DNA of 64,000 bases from Sorangium cellulosum So0157-2 (GTDB lineage Bacteria; Myxococcota_A; Polyangia; Polyangiales; Polyangiaceae), in NCBI RefSeq assembly GCF_000418325.1, contig NC_021658.1:10368001-10432000 (forward strand), in the 5' to 3' direction. Below are positions 8,603 to 18,614 of the stretch, in pieces; positions within the stretch are counted from its first letter, which is position 1; the number at the start of each line of letters is the position of its first letter. The notes beneath the pieces were generated by a model. The model was not told the origin of the DNA, searched no databases, and saw only the letters and a program-made list of their open reading frames with translations. The position numbers were made by a program, and so were the translations under genes.

Positions 8603-9460
8603 ATGCCCCATCTCGATCTCGTGCCCAAGCAGGAGATCTCCAGCTTCCGCAAGCTCGCCATCGGCACCTGGCGCACCGCGTACGATCCGTCGGTGTACGG
8701 CACGCTCACGCTGCGCATGGACCGCGCGCTCGACTATATCCAGGCGTTCCGCCGCAGCACCGGCCGGCGGCTGACGGTGACGCACCTCATCGCCAAGGCC
8801 TGCGCCGAGGCGCTGCGCCGCTGTCCCGACGCCAACGCCATCTTGCGCTGGAACAAGATCTATCTCCGGCGCGGCGTCACCATCTCGGTGCTGGTCGTGC
8901 AGGCGGCCGGCGGCGACGGCGAGGCGGATCTCACCGTGACCACGATCGAGCGGGCCCATGAAAAGAGCCTGGTGCAAATCGTCGACGAGCTGGACCGGAC
9001 GATCGAACGCGCACGCAGGAGGCGCGACAGGGCGGTGGAAGAGACGAAGCGCGCGACCCGGCTCATCCCGTTCCTCTTCATGAACGCCTTCCTGCGCCTG
9101 CTCTCGTTCATGATGTATACGCTCAACCTGGACCTGTCGAAGCTCGGGCTCCCGCGCGATCCGTTCGGCGCGCTCACGGTGACCAACGTCGGCTCGCTGG
9201 GCCTGGAGAACGCCTACGTGCCGCTCGTGCCCTACACGCGGACGCCGGTCCTCGTCGTCCCGGGCGTGGTGAGGGACGAGCCGGTGGTCGAGGACGGCAA
9301 GGTGGTGCCCGGCAAGGTGATGCGCGTGAGCGCCACGTTCGATCACCGATTCATCGACGGCTTCCACGCGAGCGTGCTGGCGCGCACCGTGCGCGAGATG
9401 CTGGAGGACCCGTTCCGCTGCTTCGACCGGCTGGACGCGGACGTGCCCACGCCTCGCTGA
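8603..9460 (+). CDS. 2-oxoacid dehydrogenase E2-type acyltransferase lacking a lipoyl domain
   Basis: 285 residues. The ATG at 8603 follows GGTGGA; another ATG at 8588 is possible. The whole protein is the catalytic domain of lipoamide acyltransferases (chloramphenicol acetyltransferase fold), with the active-site signature DHRFIDG near residue 250 and TVTNVGSLG about 60 residues earlier. The usual N-terminal lipoyl domain and peripheral-subunit-binding domain are absent, and a hydrophobic insert (about residues 152-176, LIPFLFMNAFLRLLSFMMY) could touch a membrane. Stand-alone E2 catalytic domains of this sort are known in actinobacteria and myxobacteria without firm function; an acyl transfer between CoA and an unknown acceptor is the likely chemistry. 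The full-length E2 at 40738-41937 is a separate paralogue. Confidence 0.85.
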   Translation: MPHLDLVPKQEISSFRKLAIGTWRTAYDPSVYGTLTLRMDRALDYIQAFRRSTGRRLTVTHLIAKACAEALRRCPDANAILRWNKIYLRRGVTISVLVVQAAGGDGEADLTVTTIERAHEKSLVQIVDELDRTIERARRRRDRAVEETKRATRLIPFLFMNAFLRLLSFMMYTLNLDLSKLGLPRDPFGALTVTNVGSLGLENAYVPLVPYTRTPVLVVPGVVRDEPVVEDGKVVPGKVMRVSATFDHRFIDGFHASVLARTVREMLEDPFRCFDRLDADVPTPR

Positions 9461-9591
9461 CGTAGGTCGCGTCTCCCGCGGGCGTCGCCGCGCTGCCGGC
9501 GCGCATACGCCGGCTCTACGTTCTCCGGCGCGGCTCGGCAGCGTCGGGTGCTGGCTCGGCGACGACCAGCTCGCACGACGATGAGGAATCC

Positions 9592-10182
9592 ATGTACATC
9601 AACTATCTCACGCTTCCGCTCGTCACGGCGGCGGCGGCGCTGGCGCTCGGGGCCTGGTATCTCTTCGGCACGCCCGCCGCCGGTGACTCGCAGGCTCGCC
9701 GCCGCAGCTTCGCCTGGGCGTTCGGGGCGTGCGGGCTCATCCTGCTCATCACGGGCCTCCACGTCGTGCTGACATGGCCCCTCCCGGGCGGGTACAACAT
9801 CCTCTTCGGAGAGCCGCTCGTCTATTTCGGGACATTGCTCGTGATCGGCGCACCGGCGCTGTCGCTCGGCGAGCGCCTGGGTCCCCTGCTCCTGCTCGGG
9901 GCCCTCGGGGGCATCACCAACCTGGTGCTCGCGCTGGCCATCGCGCGCCACGGGATGACGCAAAACCCGGCGCTCGCCGCGGCGATGTACGGCGCGAGCG
10001 GCCTCGGCCTGCTGATCGCTCCGGCGATGGACAGGTCCGCGCTGGCGAGGCACGCGGCAGGCGCGCTGCTCGCGGCTTCGGCGGCGCTGTTCGCGCTGTT
10101 CGGCTATGTGGCCTACGTGAAGCACACGGGCCTCGACGCGTTCGGGAAGTGGGTGCCGCTCGAGATGCGCTCGTGGCGATAG
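9592..10182 (+). CDS. DUF981 family membrane protein, copy 1
   Basis: 196 residues with GAGGA upstream of the ATG. Six or so hydrophobic helices are visible, beginning with MYINYLTLPLVTAAAALALG. The stretch FGEPLVYFGTLLVIGAPALS and the glycine-rich GALGGITNLVLA match the DUF981 family of inner-membrane proteins, whose role is unknown. A paralogue with the same layout is encoded at 37432-38028 on the other strand. The N-terminal YINYLT and the FxxTWP-(L/I)-P motif after helix 2 are conserved between the copies, so they probably matter. It is flanked by an E2-like gene and the phosphoribosyltransferase fusion but is transcribed separately from the latter. Confidence 0.8.
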   Translation: MYINYLTLPLVTAAAALALGAWYLFGTPAAGDSQARRRSFAWAFGACGLILLITGLHVVLTWPLPGGYNILFGEPLVYFGTLLVIGAPALSLGERLGPLLLLGALGGITNLVLALAIARHGMTQNPALAAAMYGASGLGLLIAPAMDRSALARHAAGALLAASAALFALFGYVAYVKHTGLDAFGKWVPLEMRSWR

Positions 10183-10197
10183 CCCGCACGTCACGCC

Positions 10198-11547
10198 TTA
10201 CGCGGTCGCCTCGAGCGCCCGGGGCGCCAGGAATCGGACGAACCACGCGCTGGCCGCGCGGGCGACCTCTTCCAGCGCCCCCGGCTCCTCGAACAGGTGC
10301 GTGGCCCCTTCCACGATCGCGAGCTGCCGCGGTCCGCGCAGGAGCTCCAGCGCCTCCCAGTTGAGCGCGAGCACGTCGGTGTCCTCGCCCCCGACGAGGA
10401 GCAACGTGGGCGCGTGCACCGCCTTGAGGTGCGAGCCGGCGAGGTCGGGGCGCCCGCCCCGCGACACCACGGCGCCCGCGAGGTCGGGGCGCCTCGCCGC
10501 GGCGATCAGCGCGGCGGCGGCGCCGGTGCTCGCGCCGAAGTAGCCGAGCCGCAGCGCGCTCGTCCGGGGCAGCTCGCGCATGGCCAGGGCCGCGCTCACG
10601 ACCCGCCCCGCGAGCAGCTCGACGTCGAACCGGAGGTGGCCTGTCCGCTCATCCGCCGACTCTTCCTCTTTGGTAAGGAGATCGAGGAGCAGCGTGGCGA
10701 GCCCGGCGCCCTGGAGCACCTCGGCGACGAACCGGTTGCGCGGGCTGTGCCGGCTGCTGCCGCTCCCGTGGGCGAACAGGACCAGGCCCGTCGCCCCGGC
10801 GGGGATCACCAGGTTGCCTTCCAGGCGCGCGCCTTCGTCGATCTCGATCGCGACGGGGAGCTCCTCCCCGGCAAGCTCCGCCGGCGCTTCCCCCTCGTCC
10901 TTGCCCGAGCCGCCGCCGCGCGCCCGATCGAGCAGCGCGATGACGTCGTCGTCCGTGGTCTGGCTGAAGTCCTGATAATAGGCGCCGATCGCGAGCAGGT
11001 GCGGATCCGCGTCGAGACAGACCACCTCGTCGACCTCGGGGCGCAGGGACGCGAGCGTCCTCGCGGACGCGACCGGGACCGCGAGGACGAGGCGCCTCGG
11101 CCCGCGCCGCCGGATCCCCCGGAGCGCGGCGCGCACCGTCCCGCCGGTCGCGATGCCGTCGTCGACGACGATGACGGTGCGCCCCTCGAAGTCGGGCGGC
11201 GGCCGGCCGCGCCGGAAGCGCTTGACGCGCGCCTCGACCTCGGCGGCCTTGCGGTCCACGAGCTCCGCGACCTCCTCCGGGGGGGCGCCGAGCTCCGCCA
11301 GCACCTCGTCGTTGAGGTACACCTCTCCGCCCTCCGAGACGGCGCCCAGGCCCAGCTCTTCGCGCCCCGGGAAGCCGATCTTGCGCACCACCCAGACGTC
11401 GAGCGGCGCCTTGAGCGCCCGCGCGACCTCGTGGGCGACCGGGACCCCGCCGCGCGGGAGCCCGAGGACGACGGGCGCCTCCTCGCGGTAGCGCCTCAGC
11501 GCGAAGGCCAGGCGGCGCCCTGCATCAACGCGATCTCGAAACAGCAT
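10198..11547 (-). CDS. Phosphoribosyltransferase-alpha/beta hydrolase fusion, copy 1
   Basis: 449 residues; GGAGGAGGGG lies just before the ATG. Residues 1-215 form a type I phosphoribosyltransferase with the PRPP loop VIVVDDGIATGGT (about 124-136) and the flexible region LGLPRGGVPVA near the start. After an acidic, Gly-rich linker (about 216-235), residues 240-449 form a dienelactone-hydrolase-like alpha/beta hydrolase: oxyanion turn FAHGSGSS, nucleophile elbow GASTG, Asp in GGEDTD and His in EGATHLFEEP. The same two-domain design occurs in Rv0571c of the M. tuberculosis DosR regulon (from memory). The substrate base is unknown. A very similar second copy is at 29136-30485, and a third, hydrolase-free relative is at 56730-57398. 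It lies 151 bases downstream of hsp20 copy 1 on the same strand, so the two are likely cotranscribed. Confidence 0.9.
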   Translation of the reverse strand: MLFRDRVDAGRRLAFALRRYREEAPVVLGLPRGGVPVAHEVARALKAPLDVWVVRKIGFPGREELGLGAVSEGGEVYLNDEVLAELGAPPEEVAELVDRKAAEVEARVKRFRRGRPPPDFEGRTVIVVDDGIATGGTVRAALRGIRRRGPRRLVLAVPVASARTLASLRPEVDEVVCLDADPHLLAIGAYYQDFSQTTDDDVIALLDRARGGGSGKDEGEAPAELAGEELPVAIEIDEGARLEGNLVIPAGATGLVLFAHGSGSSRHSPRNRFVAEVLQGAGLATLLLDLLTKEEESADERTGHLRFDVELLAGRVVSAALAMRELPRTSALRLGYFGASTGAAAALIAAARRPDLAGAVVSRGGRPDLAGSHLKAVHAPTLLLVGGEDTDVLALNWEALELLRGPRQLAIVEGATHLFEEPGALEEVARAASAWFVRFLAPRALEATA

Positions 11548-11698
11548 GAGCCCCTCCTCCGGTCGCCGACGTCCCTCGCCCCTGACACCGGCCCTCGGGT
11601 GCCTCCTCCGGGCACCCCGACGCTGCTGCCTCGTCCCGGCGTGGTCGGCCCGGAGCGCTCGGGCGCCGGTGGCCGTCGCGCGGTCGCTGGGCGGCGCT

Positions 11699-12235
11699 TC
11701 AGGCGGCCTTCTTCGGCTCGATCTTCTTCGCCTCGGTCGGCTCCTCGGCGCTCGGCTCCTTGGCGCGGAGCGGGATCTGCTTCGGCTGGACCCCGGCTGC
11801 CTTGGGTACGATGATCTCGAGCACGCCGCTCTTCAGCTCGGCCTGGATCTTGTCGAGATCGGCGCTCTCGGGCAGCGTGAAAGAGCGGCAGAAGCTGCCG
11901 TATTCACGCTCGTACGCATAGACGCGCTCGCCTTCCCGCTCCTCGCGCTCCTCGTCGCGCTTGCCGCTGATCGACAGCTGGCGCCCGCTGATCGAGACAT
12001 CGACGTCACTCTCCTTCACGCCCGGCAGGTCGGCGCGGAACACGAAGCGATCCTTCGTCTCTCGGAGCTCGATGTCCGGTGAGAACCAGGCCTCCGGCTG
12101 GCGGAGCCGGGCGAATGGATCCATCTCCGCGAAGGGATCCCACTGGAACATCTCGCGCATCATGCGCTCCGGGTCGAGCGCGCGCATCATCGATGCGATT
12201 CTACGAGGCTCTCGCCAACGTGACAGCAGCGTCAT
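11699..12235 (-). CDS. Hsp20/alpha-crystallin small heat-shock protein, copy 1
   Basis: 178 residues with GGAGGT before the ATG. The N-terminal arm (1-50, with MMREMFQWDPFAEMDPF) is followed by the alpha-crystallin domain (about 52-145): FRADLPGVKESDVDVSISG, then GSFCRSFTLPESADLDKIQA and the end motif LKSGVLEIIVPK. The C-terminal tail carries the I-P-L motif (QIPL) that docks neighbouring subunits, then an acidic/lysine tail. It is an ATP-independent holdase that keeps unfolding proteins soluble. The second copy at 31688-32227 is almost the same along its whole length, and the two share upstream DNA (see the repeat entries). It probably shares a transcript with the phosphoribosyltransferase fusion downstream. 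Confidence 0.95.
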   Translation of the reverse strand: MTLLSRWREPRRIASMMRALDPERMMREMFQWDPFAEMDPFARLRQPEAWFSPDIELRETKDRFVFRADLPGVKESDVDVSISGRQLSISGKRDEEREEREGERVYAYEREYGSFCRSFTLPESADLDKIQAELKSGVLEIIVPKAAGVQPKQIPLRAKEPSAEEPTEAKKIEPKKAA

Positions 12236-12331
12236 GGTGACCTCCTTCGAACTCCAGACGACCTTTCCTGAACTCCTGCAACGCGCAGCGCCTCGCGCGT
12301 CCGGAGGACCCTCGCCCGACCGGTTGAGCCC

Positions 12332-12440
12332 GGCTCATGCTGGACGATCGGCTCGTGCGGTGGTTGCCGAGGGTGGGAGTTGCAGGATCCGTGCTCGCGG
12401 GGGGTGTACCCGCTCGGCCAGGTCGCGGCGCGCGCGGCCG
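12332..12440. repeat. Conserved block upstream of hsp20 copy 1
   Basis: This block starts CGGCTCATGCTGGACGATCG and matches 32333-32465 upstream of hsp20-2 with few changes, including the core GGGAGTTGCAGGATCCGTGC. Copy 2 has an extra stretch of about 24 bases in the middle that looks like a local repeat. Since the block lies 100-200 bases upstream of both hsp20 genes and is non-coding, it may be a shared control region, or simply part of the duplicated unit. Confidence 0.7.
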
Positions 12441-12506
12441 GGCGAGCCGTCGATCTCCGGTTCCGGGAGACGGCGATCGGAGCGCGCGAACGACACCCGA
12501 GAGAGC

Positions 12507-12522
12507 AGGCCCTGGGGTTGCA
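12507..12522 (+). promoter_or_regulatory. Sigma-54-type promoter of groEL
   Basis: AGGCCCTGGGGTTGCA has GG and GC ten bases apart, with TTGCA at -12. A start point would fall near 12533, giving a leader of about 53 bases before the groEL ATG. It departs from the consensus in the -24 box (GGCCCT rather than GGCACG), so confidence is moderate. Confidence 0.5.
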
Positions 12523-12585
12523 TCAACGGTGTCGGCGGCGGCGGCCACAGAGGCGCGGCCGCGCTCGTCCAGGAGGTCTCCCGCG

Positions 12586-14205
<1,620 letters not shown>

Positions 14206-14271
14206 ACGGCGCCATGAGCCCACGTGTCCAGGCGTGAACCAGAGGGGAACCCGACGGGAACCGAGGGGTGA

Positions 14272-16050
14272 ATGGAAAACGTCGACATCGCTCGCATCTT
14301 CGACGAGGTGGCGGACCTGCTCGAGATCCAGGACGAGAGCCCGTTCCGCGTGCGGGCCTACCGCACCGCGGCGCGCACCCTCGGGGCGCTCGGCGAGGCC
14401 GTCGCGGGGCTCGTCGAGCGCGAGGGCGCGGGCGCGCTCACCGCCTTGCCCGGGATCGGCAAGGACCTCGCCGGCAAGATCGTCGAGCTCCTCGAGACCG
14501 GCGAGCTGCCGCTGCTGAAGGAGCTGACGGCGAAGACCCCCGAGAGCCTCGTCGAGATGATGCGGATCCCGTCGCTCGGGCCGAAGCGCGCGCGCCTGCT
14601 CCACGACAGCCTCGGCGTCGCGACGGTCGACGAGCTCGTGGAGGCCGCCCGGTCCGGCCGCCTCGTCGGCGTGCGCGGCTTCGGCGAGAAGCTCGCCGCG
14701 ACGATCCTCGACGGCTGCCTGAAGCGGCGGGCGACCGCCGGGCGCGTGCGGCTCGCGGACGCCGAGGCGCAGGTCGAGCCGCTGCTCCGGCACCTCCGGG
14801 CGGCGCGCGAGGCCCTGTTGGTCGAGGTGGCCGGCAGCCTCCGGCGCCGCAAGGAGACGGTGGGCGACGTCGACATCCTCGTGTCCGCGAGGCACGGCGA
14901 GCCGGTCGCGTCGCGCCTCCTTTCGTACCCGGAGATCAAGCAGGTGCTCGCCCACGGCGCGACGAAGTGCTCGGTCGTGCTGCGATCCGGGCTCCAGATC
15001 GACCTCCGCGTCGTGCCGCCGGCGTCCTACGGCGCGGCCCTCCACTACTTCACCGGCTCGAAGGCCCACAACATCGCCGTCCGCACGCTGGGCGTGAGCC
15101 GCGGGCTGAAGATCAACGAATACGGGGTGTTCCGGGGCGATCGGCGGATCGCGGGCCAGGCGGAGGAGGACGTCTTCCGCGCGGTCGGGCTGCCCTGGAT
15201 CCCGCCCGAGCTGCGCGAGGACGCCGGCGAGATCGAGGCCGCGCGCGCGCGGCGGCTCCCCGAGCTCGTCGAGGTCGGCGCCGTCCGGGGCGACCTCCAC
15301 GTGCACACGACGTACACCGACGGGCGCGACGAGCTCGAGGCGATGGTCAGGGCGTGCGTGGCCCGCGGGTACGACTACGTGGCCATCACCGACCACACGC
15401 GGGCGGTCCGCGTGGCGGGCGGGCTCGACGCCTCGGGGTTCCGCAGGCAGGCGCGGGCCATCGACAGGCTCCGCCGGACGATCGGCGGGATCGCGATCCT
15501 GCACGGGGCCGAGGTCGACATCCTCGAGGACGGGGCGCTCGACCTCGACGACGCGGCGCTGGCGGCGCTCGATTACGTCGTCGCCAGCGTGCACTCGAAG
15601 CTCACGATGCCGGAGCCCGACATGACGCGCCGTATCCTCCGCGCGCTCGAGAGCCCGTTCGTCACGGCGCTCGGCCACCCGACCGGGCGCCTCCTCGGCA
15701 AGCGCGAGCCGTACGCGCTCGACATGCCGCGGATCGCGCGCGCCGCGCGCGAGCTCGGCGTGCTGCTCGAGATCAACGCTCAGCCCGAGCGCCTCGACCT
15801 CTGCGACGTCCACATCCGCCTCGCGCGAGAGGCCGGCGCGAAGCTCGTCGTCGCCACCGACGCGCACGCCGTGGCGGAGCTCGACTTCATGCGGCACGGG
15901 ATCGATCAGGCGCGGCGGGGCTGGTGCGCCGCGGGGGACATCGCGAACACCGCGCCTCGCGCGGAGTTCCTCGAGCTCATCGGCAGGCGCAGGCGCGCGG
16001 CGAACGCGGCCCCGGGGTCGCGCCCGGCCGGGAGCGCGGCCAGCGCGTAG
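14272..16050 (+). CDS. polX: Family X DNA polymerase with PHP exonuclease domain (PolX)
   Basis: 592 residues, the normal size for bacterial PolX. Residues 1-90 are the 8-kDa lyase-like helix-hairpin-helix domain (LPGIGKDLAGKI), followed by a second HhH (IPSLGPKRARLL) and the nucleotidyltransferase core with SLRRRKETVGDVDILV, whose Asp pair binds the catalytic metal, and YFTGSKAHN. The C-terminal half from about residue 340 is a PHP domain: GDLHVHTTYTDG, ITDHTRAV, GAEVDIL, VHSK, GHPTGR and TDAHA provide the metal ligands. The enzyme fills short gaps in repair synthesis and trims 3' ends. It lies directly downstream of groEL, suggesting a stress-linked repair role. Confidence 0.95.
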   Translation: MENVDIARIFDEVADLLEIQDESPFRVRAYRTAARTLGALGEAVAGLVEREGAGALTALPGIGKDLAGKIVELLETGELPLLKELTAKTPESLVEMMRIPSLGPKRARLLHDSLGVATVDELVEAARSGRLVGVRGFGEKLAATILDGCLKRRATAGRVRLADAEAQVEPLLRHLRAAREALLVEVAGSLRRRKETVGDVDILVSARHGEPVASRLLSYPEIKQVLAHGATKCSVVLRSGLQIDLRVVPPASYGAALHYFTGSKAHNIAVRTLGVSRGLKINEYGVFRGDRRIAGQAEEDVFRAVGLPWIPPELREDAGEIEAARARRLPELVEVGAVRGDLHVHTTYTDGRDELEAMVRACVARGYDYVAITDHTRAVRVAGGLDASGFRRQARAIDRLRRTIGGIAILHGAEVDILEDGALDLDDAALAALDYVVASVHSKLTMPEPDMTRRILRALESPFVTALGHPTGRLLGKREPYALDMPRIARAARELGVLLEINAQPERLDLCDVHIRLAREAGAKLVVATDAHAVAELDFMRHGIDQARRGWCAAGDIANTAPRAEFLELIGRRRRAANAAPGSRPAGSAASA

Positions 16051-16125
16051 GCGGCTCGGGAGCGGGCAGGCCCGAGGACAGGCCCACCACGCGCGCGAGG
16101 TGCCGGCGCTGCTGGGCGTGCGCCC

Positions 16126-16407
16126 TTACCGATCCAGCCCCTTGTCCTCGCACACGTGACCCCGGTCCAGAGGCTCGCCGTGCTCCTCTTCCTCTGCTTC
16201 CCACGGCTCTTCGAGCGCTTCCGGGGAGAGGTCCTCGTCCCCTGCCTCGCCCGCCCGCGCCTCCTCCTGCCCGCTGCCCGCGGCGTTGTCGGGGGTGCCG
16301 TCCTTCCGCTCGGTCGGCTCGCGCGGCTGCGCGCCCTTGCCCGGCCCGCGCGGCTTGGTCGGCCCGCCGGCCCGCGCCTCTCGTCCGCTCGCTCGCTTGG
16401 CGCTCAT
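16126..16407 (-). CDS. Small charged, probably disordered protein
   Basis: 93 residues from an ATG at 16407 with GAAGAGAG upstream. The N-terminal half is basic and rich in Gly, Pro, Arg and Lys (MSAKRASGREARAGG), the C-terminal half strongly acidic (GDEDLSPEALEEPWEAEEEE). No fold or family is recognised. The frame has good third-position GC bias on this strand and does not mirror another gene, which is the main argument that it is real. It is convergent with polX. Confidence 0.4.
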   Translation of the reverse strand: MSAKRASGREARAGGPTKPRGPGKGAQPREPTERKDGTPDNAAGSGQEEARAGEAGDEDLSPEALEEPWEAEEEEHGEPLDRGHVCEDKGLDR

Positions 16408-16596
16408 CGCTGCTCTCTTCGACCCGTGCACCAGGTTCCCACTGCCCGGAATCGAGAGGGAACCTGGTGACGCGACGCCTCGCTGTCATCGGCTGGACTC
16501 GAGGAAGTGGTCGAAGAGGGTGTCCGGTAGATCGTCGTGATGGGCGCCCGCGGGGCGGGGGTGCCGCGGCGTTCCGCAGCGCGGCTCGCGCGGACG

Positions 16597-17505
16597 CTAC
16601 CGAGGCGGCGCTGCGCGAGCGCGCGGCGAGGCTCGCCGGTACCGCTCGCGCGAGCTGACCGGCAGATGCCCGCTCATCCCAGCCGCGAGCACATGAGCGG
16701 CATAATTCATGCTCAGATCGGGAGCCCCTTGTTGATGACCGGTGAACCGGTTCATTTGCTCGGACAGCGACCCTCCGGGGTTGATGTGGCGATGCACGCG
16801 ACCTAGGAACGCATCCCCTTTGCGCCGCAGCGCATCGACGACCTCGTCGAAGCGCGGATCGCCGAGGAGGAGCTCCTCGCCTGGGCGGAAGCGCGCGTCT
16901 TCCAGCGGCAGCCTCTGGAAGAACGGCAGGTTCGTGGCGGTGACGACGGCCCTCTCCAGCCTCAGGTAGCGTTCGACCAGCTTGTAGCAATACGCCGCGA
17001 AGCCGATCGTGAGGCTCGGCCACGGGTTGCCGAGCGAATCCGCGCGATATCCATCGTAGCCGTCTTCCGGGTAGCGGCCGATGGCGATCCCCGCGATACG
17101 CCTCGACGGATCGTTGATCGGGTACATGGCCTCGAAGGTGCTCTCCAGCGCCGCGGCCGTCGCGAGCACCTGCTCCTGGTCCACTGGACAAGGACAGATC
17201 CCTTCGAGGTGGAGATCGTCTTCCGTGGCATATCCGCCCAGCGTCGCGACGACGACCGAGCTGTCCAGGCCGCTCCGAGGGCTCGGCCGCCCGTCCTGAT
17301 CACGGGTCGCGACGAGGTGATTGCGCCCGGGATCCCAGTGCAAGAGCAACGCATCGCCCAGCGCCCGCGACTGCTCGAGATACCAGCGGGCCGCCCCGGC
17401 GTCCTCGAGCCTCGTCGCGAGCGCGGCACCCTCCGTGGAGCGGAGCTCGCCGGAGCACCTTTCCTCGGCGTAAAGGGCGTAAAGGATGATGTCGCCCGCC
17501 GAGGT
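16597..17505 (-). pseudogene. C-terminal half of a GH15 glucoamylase, 5' half missing
   Basis: The frame runs from directly behind the stop of the Usp/flavin-fusion gene (17506) to 16597, about 300 codons. It matches the second half of family 15 glucoamylases: RSTEGAALATRL, then DLHLEGICPCPVD, GRYPEDGYDGY, GNPWPSLTIGFAAYCYKLVE and the catalytic-base motif LSEQMNRFTG, ending close to the natural C terminus. The first half, including the catalytic-acid region, is absent, and no start codon with a ribosome site is evident, only an internal TTG at 17349. An active enzyme is therefore unlikely. The upstream junction at the usp stop codon points to a deletion or insertion that fused unrelated DNA. 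A translated remnant coupled to the usp gene cannot be excluded. Confidence 0.8.
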
Positions 17506-18519
17506 TCAGCGGATCTGATAGCGCCCCGTCTTCTCCACGGGCTCGATGCAACCGACGACCGCGCCGCGCGCCCCGGTGTAGGCTCGATGGCCGAGCCTGT
17601 CGTCGGCGGGCGCCTCGGATGGGCGGGGCCACGCGCCCTCCTCGGCGAGGAGGGACGCCAGCCGCTCGTGGATGCGCTGCATGCCTTCGACCGCCTCCTG
17701 CGCCGTGAGCTCGCGGAACCCGCCGAACACGATGACGCTCTCCCAGTCAGCGAGGCTCTGGATGTGGTCGACCTGGAAGCAGACATCCGGGTTTTCGCGC
17801 ATCATCCGGACCTTGGTGCCTTCCGCCGAGCGCAGGTAAAGGCGGCCTTTCTCGTAGGCGTAGCTCATCGGCACGACGTACGTTCGTCCTTCCGCGTGGC
17901 AGCCCAGCCGACCGAAGGCGCTGCGCTCGAGGAGCCCTTCGATTCGCTCCGCGCTGAGGATGCCCGCCGCGGGGGCCTCCGGAGGCCAAGCTCCTGCGGG
18001 CACATCGAACATGCGGAGATGCGCGCGGCACGCGGCGCAGAACTGGTACTCGGAGCGCACGCCGCAGCGCAGGCAGTGGAACCGCAAGGCGTGCGGCGGC
18101 GGCCCCATGATCACCCCGCTCCCGCGGGCGTCGGTCTCCGGGGGCACGATCAGCACGGAGCGGCTCGAGGTCCGCGCGACGCGCTCGGCCACGCTGCCCA
18201 GCAGCACGGCCGTGGGGCCGGTGTGCCCGTGGCGGGCCATCACGATCAGCTGGGCGTCGTTCTCCTCCGCACACCTGACGATCTCTTCCGAGGCAGATCC
18301 CACCCGGACGAGCGGGACGATACGAACCCCGTCGCCGAGCTTTGCCACGAAGCCACGCAGCGCGTCCGCCGCCGTCGGCTGGGCCTGCGTGGACGCTGCG
18401 ACGTGGAGGACCTGGAGCTCGGCGCCCGAGGAACGCGCTCGTCCCAGGGCGACCCTCACGGCCGCGGCCGAGAGCTCCGAGAGATCCGTCGCGGCCAGGA
18501 TTCGCTGCACAGGCTCCAT
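17506..18519 (-). CDS. Universal stress protein-zinc ribbon-flavin split-barrel fusion, copy 1
   Basis: 337 residues; GGGGGG lies upstream of the ATG at 18519. Residues 1-130 are a UspA domain (RILAATDLSELSAAAVRVAL) that keeps the ATP-binding pattern G-x2-G-x9-G-S (GHTGPTAVLLGSVAERVAR). Residues about 145-170 form a zinc ribbon with two CxxC pairs (CLRCG, CAAC). Residues about 190-335 form a pyridoxamine-phosphate-oxidase-like split barrel (GRLGCHAEGRTYVVPMSYAY, NPDVCFQVDHIQ), as in flavin- or F420-binding NimA-like proteins. The combination suggests a nucleotide-controlled flavin redox protein in the cytoplasm. The paralogue at 59799-60812 has the same length. A strong sigma-54 promoter lies upstream (18595-18610). 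Function is inferred only. Confidence 0.88.
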   Translation of the reverse strand: MEPVQRILAATDLSELSAAAVRVALGRARSSGAELQVLHVAASTQAQPTAADALRGFVAKLGDGVRIVPLVRVGSASEEIVRCAEENDAQLIVMARHGHTGPTAVLLGSVAERVARTSSRSVLIVPPETDARGSGVIMGPPPHALRFHCLRCGVRSEYQFCAACRAHLRMFDVPAGAWPPEAPAAGILSAERIEGLLERSAFGRLGCHAEGRTYVVPMSYAYEKGRLYLRSAEGTKVRMMRENPDVCFQVDHIQSLADWESVIVFGGFRELTAQEAVEGMQRIHERLASLLAEEGAWPRPSEAPADDRLGHRAYTGARGAVVGCIEPVEKTGRYQIR

Positions 18520-18594
18520 GCTGCCCCCCTGCCGGTCCAGGTCCCATGGCATGGTGGACCAGCTTGGTGTGTGTCCATCGTGTCCACCTGTCGC

Positions 18595-18610
18595 AGCAAT
18601 CACCGTGCCC
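18595..18610 (-). promoter_or_regulatory. Sigma-54 promoter of usp fusion copy 1
   Basis: Read on the minus strand the site is GGGCACGGTGATTGCT: GGCACG and TTGCT match the sigma-54 consensus at both -24 and -12, with the required ten-base gap between GG and GC. The start point would be near 18584, about 65 bases before the ATG. The same site, changed at one base, lies upstream of usp copy 2 (60901-60916). Confidence 0.8.
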
Positions 18611-18614
18611 CGCC

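Larger units (their letters stand above)
12236..12585. other. Divergent regulatory region between hsp20-1 and groEL
   Basis: 350 bases without a gene. It holds the leader of hsp20-1, a block shared with the region upstream of hsp20-2 (12332-12440) and a sigma-54-type promoter for groEL at 12507-12522. Confidence 0.7.

Noticed and set aside
12285..12310. Sigma-54-like sequence upstream of hsp20-1 (AGGCGCTGCGCGTTGCA) and its counterpart near 32268-32285
   Set aside because: In copy 1 the gap between GG and GC is eleven bases, not ten; in copy 2 it is ten but the -12 box is GTGCA. Neither is convincing, although the similarity between copies is noted.
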